Source: Streptomyces sp. NBC_01451 (lineage in GTDB: Bacteria; Actinomycetota; Actinomycetes; Streptomycetales; Streptomycetaceae). Taken from it: a stretch of DNA of 64,000 nt. The translations under genes were made by a program, and so were the position numbers. The stretch spans positions 1,674,001-1,738,000 of the forward strand of contig NZ_CP109479.1 of NCBI RefSeq assembly GCF_036227485.1. The letters are read 5' to 3'. The notes under the pieces were generated by a model. The model was given only the letters and a program-made list of their open reading frames with translations. It was not told where the DNA came from and did no database searches. The first letter of the stretch is position 1. Each line of letters opens with the position of its first letter. Positions 38,089-46,436 of this stretch are shown here, in pieces.

Positions 38089-39297
38089 ATGGAGTTCCGG
38101 CAGTCGAGCAAGCTCAGCGAGGTCTGTTACGAGATCCGCGGGCCGGTGATCGAGCACGCCAACGCGCTGGAGGAGGCGGGCCACAGCGTCCTGCGCCTGA
38201 ACACCGGCAATCCCGCGCTCTTCGGCTTCGAGGCGCCGCCGGAGATCCTCCAGGACATGATCCGCATGCTGCCGCAGGCCCACGGCTACACGGACTCGCG
38301 CGGCATCCTCTCCGCCCGCCGGGCCGTCGCCCAGCGCTACCAGGAGCGCGGTCTGGAGGTCGACGTCGACGACGTCCTCCTCGGCAACGGCGTCTCGGAA
38401 CTGGTCTCGATGGCGGTCCAGGCACTGGTCGAGGACGGCGACGAAGTCCTCATCCCCGCCCCGGACTTCCCCCTCTGGACGGCGGTCACGACCCTCGCGG
38501 GCGGCAAGGCGGTCCACTACCTCTGCGACGAACAGGCCGACTGGTACCCGGACCTGGACGACATGGCGGCGAAGATCACCGACCGCACCAAGGCCGTGGT
38601 CATCATCAACCCCAACAACCCCACCGGCGCGGTCTATCCGAAGGAGATCATCGAAGGCATCCTCGATCTGGCCCGGCGCCACGGCCTGATGGTCTTCGCC
38701 GACGAGATCTACGACCAGATCCTGTACGACGACGAGGTGCACCACTCCGCCGCCGCACTCGCCCCCGACCTGGTCGTCCTGACCTTCTGCGGACTGTCGA
38801 AGACGTACCGGGTCGCCGGTTTCCGCTCGGGCTGGCTGGTGGTGACCGGCCCGAAGCAGCACGCGCGCAGCTACCTCGAAGGCCTGACGATGCTCGCCTC
38901 GATGCGGCTGTGCCCCAACGCGCCCGCGCAGTACGCCATCCAGGCCGCGCTCGGCGGCCGGCAGTCCATCTACGAACTCACCGCTCCCGGCGGCAGGTTG
39001 CGCGAACAGCGCGACCGCGCGTGGGAACGCCTCAACGAGATCCCCGGCGTCTCGTGCGTCAAGCCGAAGGGCGCGCTGTACGCGTTCCCGCGCCTCGACC
39101 CCGCCGTGCACAAGATCCACGACGACGAGCGGTTCGTCCTGGACCTGCTCCTCCAGGAGAAGATCCAGGTCGTGCAGGGTACGGGCTTCAACTGGCCCTC
39201 CCCCGACCACTTCCGCATCCTCACCCTCCCGCACGCGGACGACCTGGAGGTGGCGATCAGCAGGATCGGGCGGTTCCTGAGCGGTTATCGGCAGTAG
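38089..39297 (+). CDS. PLP-dependent aminotransferase, AlaA-like
   Basis: A 402-residue class I aminotransferase. The PLP lysine is Lys238 in FCGLSKTYRVAGFRSGW. NPNNPTGAVY and FADEIYDQILYD are the substrate and cofactor motifs, and FRILTLP near the end carries the carboxylate-binding arginine. The opening MEFRQSSKLSEVCYEIRGP is characteristic of AlaA-type alanine transaminases. It likely interconverts alanine and pyruvate with glutamate/2-oxoglutarate. The divergent HxlR regulator probably controls it. GGAGGGG lies about 10 bases before the ATG. Confidence 0.92.
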   Translation: MEFRQSSKLSEVCYEIRGPVIEHANALEEAGHSVLRLNTGNPALFGFEAPPEILQDMIRMLPQAHGYTDSRGILSARRAVAQRYQERGLEVDVDDVLLGNGVSELVSMAVQALVEDGDEVLIPAPDFPLWTAVTTLAGGKAVHYLCDEQADWYPDLDDMAAKITDRTKAVVIINPNNPTGAVYPKEIIEGILDLARRHGLMVFADEIYDQILYDDEVHHSAAALAPDLVVLTFCGLSKTYRVAGFRSGWLVVTGPKQHARSYLEGLTMLASMRLCPNAPAQYAIQAALGGRQSIYELTAPGGRLREQRDRAWERLNEIPGVSCVKPKGALYAFPRLDPAVHKIHDDERFVLDLLLQEKIQVVQGTGFNWPSPDHFRILTLPHADDLEVAISRIGRFLSGYRQ

Positions 39298-39345
39298 CGC
39301 CCGCCGGAGCGGTCGACCGGCGTCCGCCATGGGTATTCCGTCCCC

Positions 39346-39891
39346 ATGACGGACCGACCACTGCTCCTCCTCGACGTCGACGGCCCCCTCAACCCGTTCC
39401 GCGCCCGGCTCCTGCGCCACCGGGGCTATGTGACCCACCGGGTGCACCCCGCGACCTGGTCGGCCAAGCAGAAGCCGGGCTCCCGGCGGCTCCGGCGCGG
39501 CCTGCGGATACGGCTCCACCCGGGCCACGGCGCCCGGCTGCTCGCCCTGCCGTACGACCTGGTGTGGGCCACGACCTGGATGCACGGGGCGAACAAGATG
39601 ATCGGCCCCGCGATCGGACTGCCGGCCGACCTGCCGGTCATCGAGTTCACCGACCTGTTCGCCGAGGACCCCGACGGGCTGTACTGGAAGACGCGCCGCG
39701 TCGTGGAGTGGGCCGACGGGCGACCCTTCGTCTGGGTGGACGACCTGATCACCGAGCTCGACGTCCGCCATGTGGCCGAGCATCACAGCGGACCGGCGCT
39801 GCTGCTGCGGATCGACCCGCGCAGGGGGCTCGGGGAGCGCGAGTTCGCCGAGCTGGAGCGCTGGGCTCGCGATGTCAGTACCGGGTCGTAG
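39346..39891 (+). CDS. HAD-like hydrolase (Swiss-army-knife RNA repair type)
   Basis: A 181-residue protein whose first motif LLLLDVDGPLNPF is a HAD-superfamily motif I. LVWATTWMHGANKMIGP matches the HAD domain found in actinobacterial RNA-repair-type proteins, and VWVDDLITELD supplies the late acidic pair. It is therefore a likely metal-dependent phosphatase, but the substrate is unknown. It lies 48 bases after the aminotransferase on the same strand. Confidence 0.78.
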   Translation: MTDRPLLLLDVDGPLNPFRARLLRHRGYVTHRVHPATWSAKQKPGSRRLRRGLRIRLHPGHGARLLALPYDLVWATTWMHGANKMIGPAIGLPADLPVIEFTDLFAEDPDGLYWKTRRVVEWADGRPFVWVDDLITELDVRHVAEHHSGPALLLRIDPRRGLGEREFAELERWARDVSTGS

Positions 39892-39956
39892 TCTTCGAGG
39901 AACGGGTCGAATCGACCGATCGACCGTACGAGCCGACGGCCGGAGAGGGGTGCGCC

Positions 39957-40601
39957 GTGACACGTCCGCCGACCGCCGCCCAGCGACGCGTCATCGACGC
40001 CGCCGACCCCGTCACCGGACGGCTGCGGGGTACGGAGTTCCAGCTCGCCGCGCTGGTCGGGCGGGGCCTCGCCTTCCGGCACCCGCGGCCACCGCACGAC
40101 CACTTCCTGACACCGGCCGGCCATCGGATACGGGAGGAGACGCGGCCCACGGACACACCTGTCGCCGCCGGGGCTGCCCCCGCGTCCGGGGGCACCGGGG
40201 CGTTCGCCGCACGGGTGGGCGGCGAGGCGGAGGCACCGGCCGCCGGTCCCGCCCGGACGCGTGAGGTGCACAGTGCCTGGCAGGGGTTGCTGGAACTGCG
40301 TCGGATGACCAACAGGGACGGGGCCACGGACCGTCCGTGCGGCTGGGAGCGTACGCATCTGGTGCAGGCCGCCGCGTTGGCGCTCGAGGCGGCCGGCCAC
40401 CTCCCGGCGGACGGGAAGGGCGCCGGCGGCTACCGGGTGCGGGCGACTCCGCAGCCGGAGGCCGTCGCCGTGCGTGAGTCCGACGGCGACGCGCTGCGGG
40501 CCTGCGCGGCCACGCTGGAGAAGGCGGGCTGGCAGGCCGGCGAGCACAGCGAGCCGCGTACCGGCACGCGCTATCTGCTGGCGTCCCCCCGGCGGAAGTA
40601 A
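39957..40601 (+). CDS. Hypothetical protein
   Basis: A 214-residue protein with GTG start and GGAGAGGGG about 8 bases upstream. The first 60 residues (TAAQRRVIDAADPVTGRL, GRGLAFRHPRPPHDHFLTPAGHRIREE) look like a winged-helix-like or restriction-type accessory domain, and the rest is alanine-rich. I do not recognise a family. The gene follows the HAD gene by 65 bases. Confidence 0.6.
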   Translation: MTRPPTAAQRRVIDAADPVTGRLRGTEFQLAALVGRGLAFRHPRPPHDHFLTPAGHRIREETRPTDTPVAAGAAPASGGTGAFAARVGGEAEAPAAGPARTREVHSAWQGLLELRRMTNRDGATDRPCGWERTHLVQAAALALEAAGHLPADGKGAGGYRVRATPQPEAVAVRESDGDALRACAATLEKAGWQAGEHSEPRTGTRYLLASPRRK

Positions 40602-40695
40602 CGGCCGCACGCACAAGGACAGTTGGCGGCTGTGAGCAACCGCTCAGTACGCTTGCGTCCTCATGGCGAAGCCGAGCAGTCGTGAAGGGGAAGTC

Positions 40696-41118
40696 GTGGC
40701 CGAACCGTTTTCCGTCCCGGTGACCGTGCGCGGGTACGAGACCGATGTGCAGGGACACCTCAACCAGAGCGTGTACCTCAACTACGCGGAGCACGCCCGC
40801 TGGGCCCTGCTCCACGCGGCCGGCATCAGCCAGGCGGAGCTGATGTCCAAGGGTGTGGGTCCGGTGGCCCTGGAGACCACCATCCGCTATCAGCGGGAGC
40901 TACTCGCGGGCGACGAGGTCGAGGTGACCTGCGAGTTCCTCTGGGGCGAGGGCAGGACCTTCCGTATCCGGCAGACGATCCGCAAGGCCGACGGCACGGT
41001 CGCGGCGGAACTCGTGGGGGTCGGCGGGCTGATGGATCTCAAGGTGCGCAAGCTCGTCGCGGACCCGAAGGAGTACTTCCGCGCACTGGCGTCGCAACCG
41101 CGACTCTTCGGACTCTGA
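40696..41118 (+). CDS. Acyl-CoA thioesterase, 4HBT hotdog fold
   Basis: A 140-residue hotdog-fold thioesterase. VTVRGYETDVQGHLNQSVYLNY is the 4-hydroxybenzoyl-CoA thioesterase motif with the active-site aspartate. GTG at 40696 is preceded by AAGGGG at 6 bases; an in-frame ATG at 40663 has no ribosome site. The substrate is an acyl-CoA or acyl carrier thioester of unknown chain. Neighbours give no pathway. Confidence 0.88.
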   Translation: MAEPFSVPVTVRGYETDVQGHLNQSVYLNYAEHARWALLHAAGISQAELMSKGVGPVALETTIRYQRELLAGDEVEVTCEFLWGEGRTFRIRQTIRKADGTVAAELVGVGGLMDLKVRKLVADPKEYFRALASQPRLFGL

Positions 41119-41215
41119 CCGGTACTCACAGCGACCTCCTACCGTCACCCCACGGCATTCCCAACTTGGCGCGCGACTCTCAACCTCTTCCCGCCGCGCC
41201 CTTCTTGGAGACCCC

Positions 41216-42037
41216 GTGCCGATGATGCAAAGAGCCGCCGCCCGTCGTACGCTGCTGGCCGCGCTCGGCGCCACCGCGATCCTGACCACCCAGCGGATCG
41301 CGTCCGGCGCGACCACCGAGGCGACCGCCGACGGGCTCGACGACCCGGCCAAGAAGGACATCGCGATGCGGCTGGTGTGCAGCGCGGAGAACTCGTCCCT
41401 GGACTGGCAGGCGCAGTACGCGTACATCGAGGACATCGGCGACGGGCGCGGCTACACCGGCGGGATCATCGGCTTCTGCTCCGGTACGAGCGACATGCTG
41501 GCCCTCGTCGAGCTGTACACCGAGCGGGACGCGGACAACGCCCTGGCCGCCTATCTGCCCGCCCTGCGCGCGGTGGACGGCACCGACTCGCACGAGGGCC
41601 TGGACCCGGGCTTCCCCGCCGCCTGGCGGAAGGCGGCGAAGACGTCCGCCTTCCGGGACGCCCAGAACGACGAGCGTGACCGCGTCTACTTCGACCCGGC
41701 CGTCGCCCTCGCCAAGAAGGACGGCGTCGGCACGCTGGGCCAGTTCGCCTACTACGACGCCATGGTCATGCACGGTCCCGGCACGGACGGTCTCACCTTC
41801 GGCGGCATCCGCACACGGGCCCGCGCGAACGCGGCCACCCCGGCCGACGGCGGCGACGAGACGACGTACCTGAACGCCTTCCTCGACGCCCGGGTGTGGG
41901 CGATGCGGCAGGAGGCGGCCCACGAGGACACCAGCCGCGTGGACACCGCCCAGCGGGTCTTCCTCGACCAGGGGAACCTGAACCTGGATCCGCCGCTCGA
42001 CTGGAAAGTGTACGGGGACAGTTACTACATCGGCTGA
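41216..42037 (+). CDS. csn: Secreted chitosanase, GH46
   Basis: A 273-residue precursor of a family 46 endo-chitosanase. The twin-arginine-like leader AAARRTLLAALGATAIL precedes a mature domain close to that of Streptomyces sp. N174: LDDPAKKDIAM, SAENSSLDWQAQYAYIED, GDGRGYTGGIIGFCSG, FAYYDAMVMHGPG and DDTSRVD-like HEDTSRVDTAQRVFL. Catalytic acid Glu58 and base Asp76 correspond to Glu22 and Asp40 of N174. It hydrolyses chitosan outside the cell. GTG start with TTGGAGA 6 bases upstream. I find no palindrome of the CsnR type in the short upstream region. Confidence 0.95.
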   Translation: MPMMQRAAARRTLLAALGATAILTTQRIASGATTEATADGLDDPAKKDIAMRLVCSAENSSLDWQAQYAYIEDIGDGRGYTGGIIGFCSGTSDMLALVELYTERDADNALAAYLPALRAVDGTDSHEGLDPGFPAAWRKAAKTSAFRDAQNDERDRVYFDPAVALAKKDGVGTLGQFAYYDAMVMHGPGTDGLTFGGIRTRARANAATPADGGDETTYLNAFLDARVWAMRQEAAHEDTSRVDTAQRVFLDQGNLNLDPPLDWKVYGDSYYIG

Positions 42038-42073
42038 CCGGCACCGGCCACCACGCCGACCGTGCCGGCTGGA

Positions 42074-42105
42074 CTCCGGCCGAGGGCCGTCCCCCTCGGC
42101 CGGAG
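42074..42105. terminator. Perfect 13-bp hairpin between csn and the urate operon
   Basis: Arms 42074-42086 and 42093-42105 pair exactly around a 6-base loop. It lies between convergent genes and can terminate both. Confidence 0.85.
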
Positions 42106-42130
42106 GTCTGTTCGGGCCCGGAACCCTGTT

Positions 42131-43513
42131 TCAGGCCTCTCGGCCGCGCGCCGCGATCGCTGCCAGCCGCCGGGCCTCCGCACGCGTCGAGCGGGCGATC
42201 TCGTCCTCGTCGACGTGCAGCAACCGCCCGTTCTCGACGATCTGTTCGCCGTTCACGAAGGACGCGGTGACCGGTGCCGCCGCACCGAAGACCAGGGCGG
42301 TGACCGGGTCGGCGATCGACGCGTGGGCCAGCGTGTCCAGGTTCCAGAGGACCAGGTCGGCGAGCTTGCCCGCCTCCAGCGACCCCGTCTCCCTTGCCCG
42401 GCCCAGGACCTGGGCGCCGCCGTACGTCCCGAGGCGCAGCGCCTGACGGGCGTTCAGAGCCGCTTCCCGGTGCGCCCCGAGGCGGTTGATGAGGAGGGCG
42501 TTGCGCAGTTCGGTGTGGAGTTCGCCGGACTCGTTGGACGCGGTGCCGTCGACGCCGAGGCCGACCGGGACGCCGGCCGCCAGCATGTCGGGGACACGTG
42601 CGATGCCCGCCGCCAGCCGGGCGTTGGAGGACGGACAGTGGGCCACGCCCGTCTTCGTACGGGCGAAGGCGGCGATGTCCGAGTCGTTCATGTGGACGCA
42701 GTGCGCCATCCACACGTCCTCGCCGAGCCAGCCCGTGGACTCGAAGTAGTCGGTCGGGCCCATGCCGAAGAGTTCCTTGCAGAACTGCTCCTCCTCGACC
42801 GTCTCCGAGCCGTGCGTGTGCAGGCGTACGCCCTTGCGCCGCGCCAACTCCGCTCCCTCGCGCAGCAGTTCGGTCGAGACGGAGAACGGTGAGCAGGGGG
42901 CGACCGCGACCTGTGTCATGGCGTCGAAGGAGGGGTCGTGGTGCTCGTCGACGGTGGCCTCGGTGGCGGCGAGCGCGCCCTCCAGGGTCTCGACGGCGAA
43001 GTCCGGGGGCAGGCCGCCGTCCTTCTCGCTGCGGTCCATCGAGCCGCGGGCGAGGGTGAAGCGGACGCCCATCTCGCGGGCCGCCCCGATGATCGCGCCG
43101 GACAGGTCGCCGGAGCCCTTCGGGAAGACGTAGTGGTGGTCCATGGCGGTGGTGACTCCGCCGCGGGCCATCATGGCGAGCGAGCCCTGCGCCGCCGCGC
43201 GGACCATCGGCTCGTCGATGCGTGCCCACGTCGGGTACAGCGCCACCAGCCAGTCGAAGAGGTTGTGGTCGGTGGCCAGGCCCCGGGTGATCCACTGGTA
43301 GTAGTGGTGGTGCGTGTTGACGAGGCCGGGGGTGACGAGGTGGCCGCTCGCGTCGACTCGCCGGACCACGTCCGCCAGCCCCTCGGGGGCTTTGCCCGCG
43401 CCGACCGACTCGATGCGGTTGCCGGCGATCACCACATGGCCGGACGCGTACTCGGTGTCGGCGGCGTCCACGGTCGCGACCGCGCAGTTCTCGATGACGA
43501 TGCGCTGAACCAT
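42131..43513 (-). CDS. 8-oxoguanine deaminase
   Basis: A 460-residue amidohydrolase of the ATZ/TRZ-like deaminase group. Metal ligands are seen in NTHHHYYQW, RLHTHGSETVEEEQFC, MAHCVHMND and GLGVDGTASNES. Close relatives deaminate 8-oxoguanine to urate. Its place as the last gene of a urate operon supports that assignment, since its product is the substrate of the urate oxidase encoded just upstream. The gap to the urate oxidase stop is 22 bases. Confidence 0.88.
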   Translation of the reverse strand: MVQRIVIENCAVATVDAADTEYASGHVVIAGNRIESVGAGKAPEGLADVVRRVDASGHLVTPGLVNTHHHYYQWITRGLATDHNLFDWLVALYPTWARIDEPMVRAAAQGSLAMMARGGVTTAMDHHYVFPKGSGDLSGAIIGAAREMGVRFTLARGSMDRSEKDGGLPPDFAVETLEGALAATEATVDEHHDPSFDAMTQVAVAPCSPFSVSTELLREGAELARRKGVRLHTHGSETVEEEQFCKELFGMGPTDYFESTGWLGEDVWMAHCVHMNDSDIAAFARTKTGVAHCPSSNARLAAGIARVPDMLAAGVPVGLGVDGTASNESGELHTELRNALLINRLGAHREAALNARQALRLGTYGGAQVLGRARETGSLEAGKLADLVLWNLDTLAHASIADPVTALVFGAAAPVTASFVNGEQIVENGRLLHVDEDEIARSTRAEARRLAAIAARGREA

Positions 43514-43535
43514 CGTTCGAACGTCCTTAGAGGTC

Positions 43536-44456
43536 TCAGAGGTTGGTGAGGTCGGCGGGGATGCGCGCGTCGGCGCCGTCCCGCAGGATCGTGCCCTCGA
43601 TCAGGCCGTACGGCCGGTCCGCGGCGAGGTAGACCTCATTGTCGTTCTTCAGCCCGAACGGCTTCAGATCCACCAGGAAGTGATGCTTGTTGGGGAGGGC
43701 GAACCGCACCTCGTCGATCTCGTCGCGCTGTTCGATGATCCGCGCGCCCATCTGGAAGAGGGTCTGCTGGAGGGAGAGCGAGTAGGTCTCCGCGAAGGCG
43801 GACAACAGGTGCTTGCGGGTCTGCGCGTAGGACTCCTCCCAGTCGGGCATCTCCCGTGCCTCGTCGGACCAGTTGAAGCGCCAGCGCGCGGACACCTGGG
43901 TCGCCAGGATGCGGTCGTACGCCTCGGGAAGCGTCGTGTACTTGTCCTTGACGTAGCCCCAGAACTCGGAGTCGGTCGTGTTCATCACGACCAGGTCCTT
44001 GAGCCCGGAGACCACCTCCCACGACGAACCGTCGTACGTGATCTGGGCCAGCCGGGTCTCCTGCCCCTGCCGCGCGAAGGAGTGCCCGCCCCCGCCCGCC
44101 GACTCGATCCGCTCCCAGGAGTACTCCTCGATCCGGATACGAGCCTTCCTTATCGGCTCCTGGCTCGTCACGAAGTGCCGGGCCAGATGGATGCCGAACT
44201 GCTCGGCGGAGTCGATGCCGTGCTCCTTGGCGAAGGCGTACACCGTGTTCTTGGTGGTGTCCGTCGGCAGGACGTTCGCGTTCGAGCCGGAGAGGTGGAC
44301 CTCGTCCATGTCGCCGGAGAGGGACACCGAGACGTTGAGATCCTTGACGTGGTGGGTGGCGCCGTCGCGGGTGACGCGCACGACGCGGTTCTCGGCCTTG
44401 CCGTACTGGTTCTGCCCGAGAAACACGGGTCGGGCCTGGCCTGCTGAATCGGTCAT
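43536..44456 (-). CDS. Urate oxidase (uricase)
   Basis: A 306-residue cofactor-free uricase that oxidises urate to 5-hydroxyisourate. The catalytic lysine is in NQYGKAENRVV, the threonine in LPTDTTKNTVYAFA, and the histidine in LPNKHHFLVDL. GLKNDNEVYLAADRPYG near the C-terminus is the standard end of the family. The ATG follows the HIU hydrolase stop by 7 bases, so the genes form one transcript with the decarboxylase and hydrolase that process its unstable product. Confidence 0.96.
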   Translation of the reverse strand: MTDSAGQARPVFLGQNQYGKAENRVVRVTRDGATHHVKDLNVSVSLSGDMDEVHLSGSNANVLPTDTTKNTVYAFAKEHGIDSAEQFGIHLARHFVTSQEPIRKARIRIEEYSWERIESAGGGGHSFARQGQETRLAQITYDGSSWEVVSGLKDLVVMNTTDSEFWGYVKDKYTTLPEAYDRILATQVSARWRFNWSDEAREMPDWEESYAQTRKHLLSAFAETYSLSLQQTLFQMGARIIEQRDEIDEVRFALPNKHHFLVDLKPFGLKNDNEVYLAADRPYGLIEGTILRDGADARIPADLTNL

Positions 44457-44463
44457 GATGCTG

Positions 44464-44904
44464 CTAGCTCCCTCGGTATACGGAGTAGCCGAACGGGTTG
44501 AGCAGCAGCGGTACGTGGTAGTGCTCGCCCGGCACGACGGCGAACGTGATCGCCACCTCCGGGAAGAACGCTCCCGCCGCTCCGCTGTCCCGGTTCGCGG
44601 GGGCGTCCTGCTGCGCATCGGCCTGTTTCTGCTTCTGCTCCAGGTACGGCTCGACCTCGAAGTCGAGCCGCACATGGGTCGTGCCCTCCGGCAGCGCCGG
44701 CAGGTCCTTGCACCGCCCGTCGGCGTCGGTCGCGCTGCCGCCGAGCGCCCGCCAGTCCGCTTCGCGCCCGCTACGAGCGGTAAGCCGGACGGCGACGCCC
44801 GCGGCGGGGCGGCCGACGCTGGTGTCCAGGATGTGCGTGGACACGGAGGCGACGAAGGCGCCGGGGTCGGCGGTTTCGGTGGCGTCGGTGCTCATGTCGG
44901 TCAC
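44464..44904 (-). CDS. uraH: 5-Hydroxyisourate hydrolase
   Basis: A 146-residue transthyretin-related hydrolase that opens 5-hydroxyisourate to OHCU. The N-terminal VSTHILDTSVGRPA and C-terminal signature YRGS are intact, and EHYHVPLLLNPFGYSVY precedes the end. A segment of about 25 residues rich in Gln, Lys and Ala (EQKQKQADAQQDAPANRD) sits before FFPEVAI and is longer than in most family members. The GTG start overlaps the uraD stop (GTGA) and has AGGAAG 5 bases upstream; a later ATG lacks one. Confidence 0.94.
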   Translation of the reverse strand: MTDMSTDATETADPGAFVASVSTHILDTSVGRPAAGVAVRLTARSGREADWRALGGSATDADGRCKDLPALPEGTTHVRLDFEVEPYLEQKQKQADAQQDAPANRDSGAAGAFFPEVAITFAVVPGEHYHVPLLLNPFGYSVYRGS

Positions 44905-45413
44905 TGGTCTTCCTGTACGAGGTTGCCGAGCCGGATGCGGTTGATCTTCCCCAGTTCGGTGCGGACGATCTCCCGTTCCCGCTCCGGCGTGTTCCCGATC
45001 CGTTCCCGCAGCGCGTCGCGCATCTCCTCGCCGGTGCGGCCGGTGGCGCAGATCAGGAAGACATGGCCGAACCGCTCCTGGTAGGCGAGGTTCAGTTCGA
45101 GCATCTCCGCCCTCAGGTCCTCGGAGGCACCGGCCATGCCGCGCTGTTCACGGGCGGAGGTCGGGTCGCCGGGCTTCGGACGGCCGATCGGCGGATGCCC
45201 GGCCATCGCCTCGGCGAGGTCGTCGTCGGCCAGGTCGGCCATCGCCGTGTCGCTCGCCGTGTACAGGTCCTCGGCGGTGGCGTACGGGCGCTTCGCGAGC
45301 AGCTGCCGTCCCCAGGCCGTCGAGGCGCAGGCCTCGTGGAGCGCGGTGCGGGCCGCGGACTCCTCCAGGGCGTTGAACCGGGCGAGGCCGCCAGGGGGCG
45401 TACTCGACGTCAC
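44901..45413 (-). CDS. uraD: OHCU decarboxylase
   Basis: A 170-residue 2-oxo-4-hydroxy-4-carboxy-5-ureidoimidazoline decarboxylase giving S-allantoin. FNALEESAARTALHEAC opens the helical fold, AGHPPIGRP contains the catalytic histidine, and YQERFGHVFLICATGRT is the substrate-site motif. GTG at 45413 has GGAGG 6 bases upstream. First gene of the four-gene urate operon. Confidence 0.95.
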   Translation of the reverse strand: MTSSTPPGGLARFNALEESAARTALHEACASTAWGRQLLAKRPYATAEDLYTASDTAMADLADDDLAEAMAGHPPIGRPKPGDPTSAREQRGMAGASEDLRAEMLELNLAYQERFGHVFLICATGRTGEEMRDALRERIGNTPEREREIVRTELGKINRIRLGNLVQEDQ

Positions 45414-45490
45414 GGCAGACCTCCGTGGCCTTGTGCGTGCTGGGCGCGCGCTGGGGTGCGTGCGGGGAGCACGCCGGGCTGGCTGCGCAC

Positions 45491-45520
45491 AGCTAACGCC
45501 TTCCGGCGACGAGGCGTCAA
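45491..45520 (-). promoter_or_regulatory. Candidate promoter of the urate operon
   Basis: On the minus strand TTGACG (45520-45515) and TTAGCT (45496-45491) are 18 bases apart, about 80 bases before the uraD start. The overlapping repeat at 45517-45531 would let a regulator cover the -35. Confidence 0.5.
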
Positions 45521-45531
45521 CACTTTGTTGA
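45517..45531. promoter_or_regulatory. Inverted repeat TCAAC-N5-GTTGA at the urate operon
   Basis: TCAACACTTTGTTGA is a perfect 5-bp inverted repeat with 5-base centre. It matches the elements at allB (24364-24378) and, with one change, aceB (26526-26540). Confidence 0.5.
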
Positions 45532-45723
45532 AAATTCCGGGTAACAACGGTCGTCACCCTGCCCCGTCAGGCCTGCGGTTCGCGCTTCGGACCGCAGACC
45601 GGGCCGAGCCGGGCCCGCCGGGCAGATCGCCGAATGCTCCTGCCCCCGACAAGCATCACCCGTACCCGCGCACCCGGCAGGTCGGGCACCGGCGGCGACC
45701 ACCTGGACGAGGTCGCCGGGAAA

Positions 45724-45753
45724 CCGCAGCCCACCTGTGGAGGCGGGCTGCGG
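45724..45753. terminator. 9-bp hairpin after the 46-kb hypothetical gene
   Basis: Arms 45724-45732 and 45745-45753 pair perfectly around a 12-base loop. It lies about 58 bases past the stop of the last gene of the five-gene minus-strand operon. Confidence 0.65.
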
Positions 45754-45810
45754 CGGTCCCTCGTCGCGCGACGGCTTTCCTCGTGCGGTCCTCGCCCGGT
45801 TCCCGTCCGG

Positions 45811-46236
45811 TCAGAACCCGACGTCCCAGCGCACAATCCGGACGCCGGCGCCCTCCAGGGTCATCTGGACACCAGAGCTGATCTTGATGGTGTTGCCCAT
45901 CCAGCGCTTGACCGACCGTGCGGGACGGTCGAGATAGGCACGCCCTTCCGTTCCGCCCGATGTCGCCGTGAGATCGACGGCGAAGGAGAAGTACGTGTCG
46001 ACGGAGTTTCCGGCGACCACGGTGACACCGCTGGAATCGAACCTGCTCAGGTATATCGATTCCAGGAGACCAGGACCAGTGACCTCGGCCGACTCGATCG
46101 ACAACTGATCGGCGAGGCCCGCGTGGACAATTCGAGCGGTGTCGTCCGGAGAGTGCGGAGAAAGGAAACTGCCGATTTCCCCTGTCGCCCTGCCACCGCC
46201 CGGCGCGGCGTTCCTACTGCGTCCGAAGATTCCCAT
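45811..46236 (-). CDS. Hypothetical protein, last gene of the sensor-kinase operon
   Basis: A 141-residue protein. A short Gly/Arg-rich start is followed by a predicted beta-rich domain (LESIYLSRFDSSGVTVVAG, SVDTYFSFAVDLTA, VQMTLEGAGVRIVRWDVGF). I do not recognise a family. Base composition is less extreme than in neighbours and includes several A/T-ending codons. It lies 24 bases after the 51-residue gene and closes an operon started by a response regulator, so it may be a target or modulator of that system. Confidence 0.65.
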   Translation of the reverse strand: MGIFGRSRNAAPGGGRATGEIGSFLSPHSPDDTARIVHAGLADQLSIESAEVTGPGLLESIYLSRFDSSGVTVVAGNSVDTYFSFAVDLTATSGGTEGRAYLDRPARSVKRWMGNTIKISSGVQMTLEGAGVRIVRWDVGF

Positions 46237-46260
46237 TCCTGCCTCTCCTCTGGACGGCCA

Positions 46261-46416
46261 CTACTTGCCGTCGATGACTTTGCGCGCACGGTTTCCTCGC
46301 GGCCCGGCCTCCTTGTACAGCTTCTGGACAAGTTCCCGTTGCTGCGTGTCCAAGGATCCGATGCCCGCCCTCTCCGCCTTGCTGAGAGCCGCTTCGTACT
46401 GCTCTTTGGTCGCCAC
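46261..46416 (-). CDS. 51-residue helical protein
   Basis: A very small protein, starting at GTG with AAGGA about 7 bases upstream: ATKEQYEAALSKAERAGIG, then DTQQRELVQKLYKEAG and a basic end RARKVIDGK. It is strongly helical and charged, with no membrane segment. I do not recognise it. The tight spacing on both sides (20 and 24 bases) and the ribosome site make it a real gene of the sensor-kinase operon. Confidence 0.65.
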   Translation of the reverse strand: MATKEQYEAALSKAERAGIGSLDTQQRELVQKLYKEAGPRGNRARKVIDGK

Positions 46417-46436
46417 GGTGTTTCCTTTCCCTCGGG

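Larger units (their letters stand above)
45414..45810. other. Intergenic region upstream of the urate operon
   Basis: These 397 bases hold the operon promoter, an inverted repeat and a hairpin listed separately. No gene is seen. The sequence at 45560-45720 is GC-rich without coding signal. Confidence 0.55.

Noticed and set aside
41119..41215. Search for CsnR-type operator palindromes before the chitosanase gene
   Set aside because: No inverted repeat of suitable length was found.
44779..44785. Apparent TTA in the HIU hydrolase gene
   Set aside because: It is out of frame; the leucine codon there is CTT followed by ACC.
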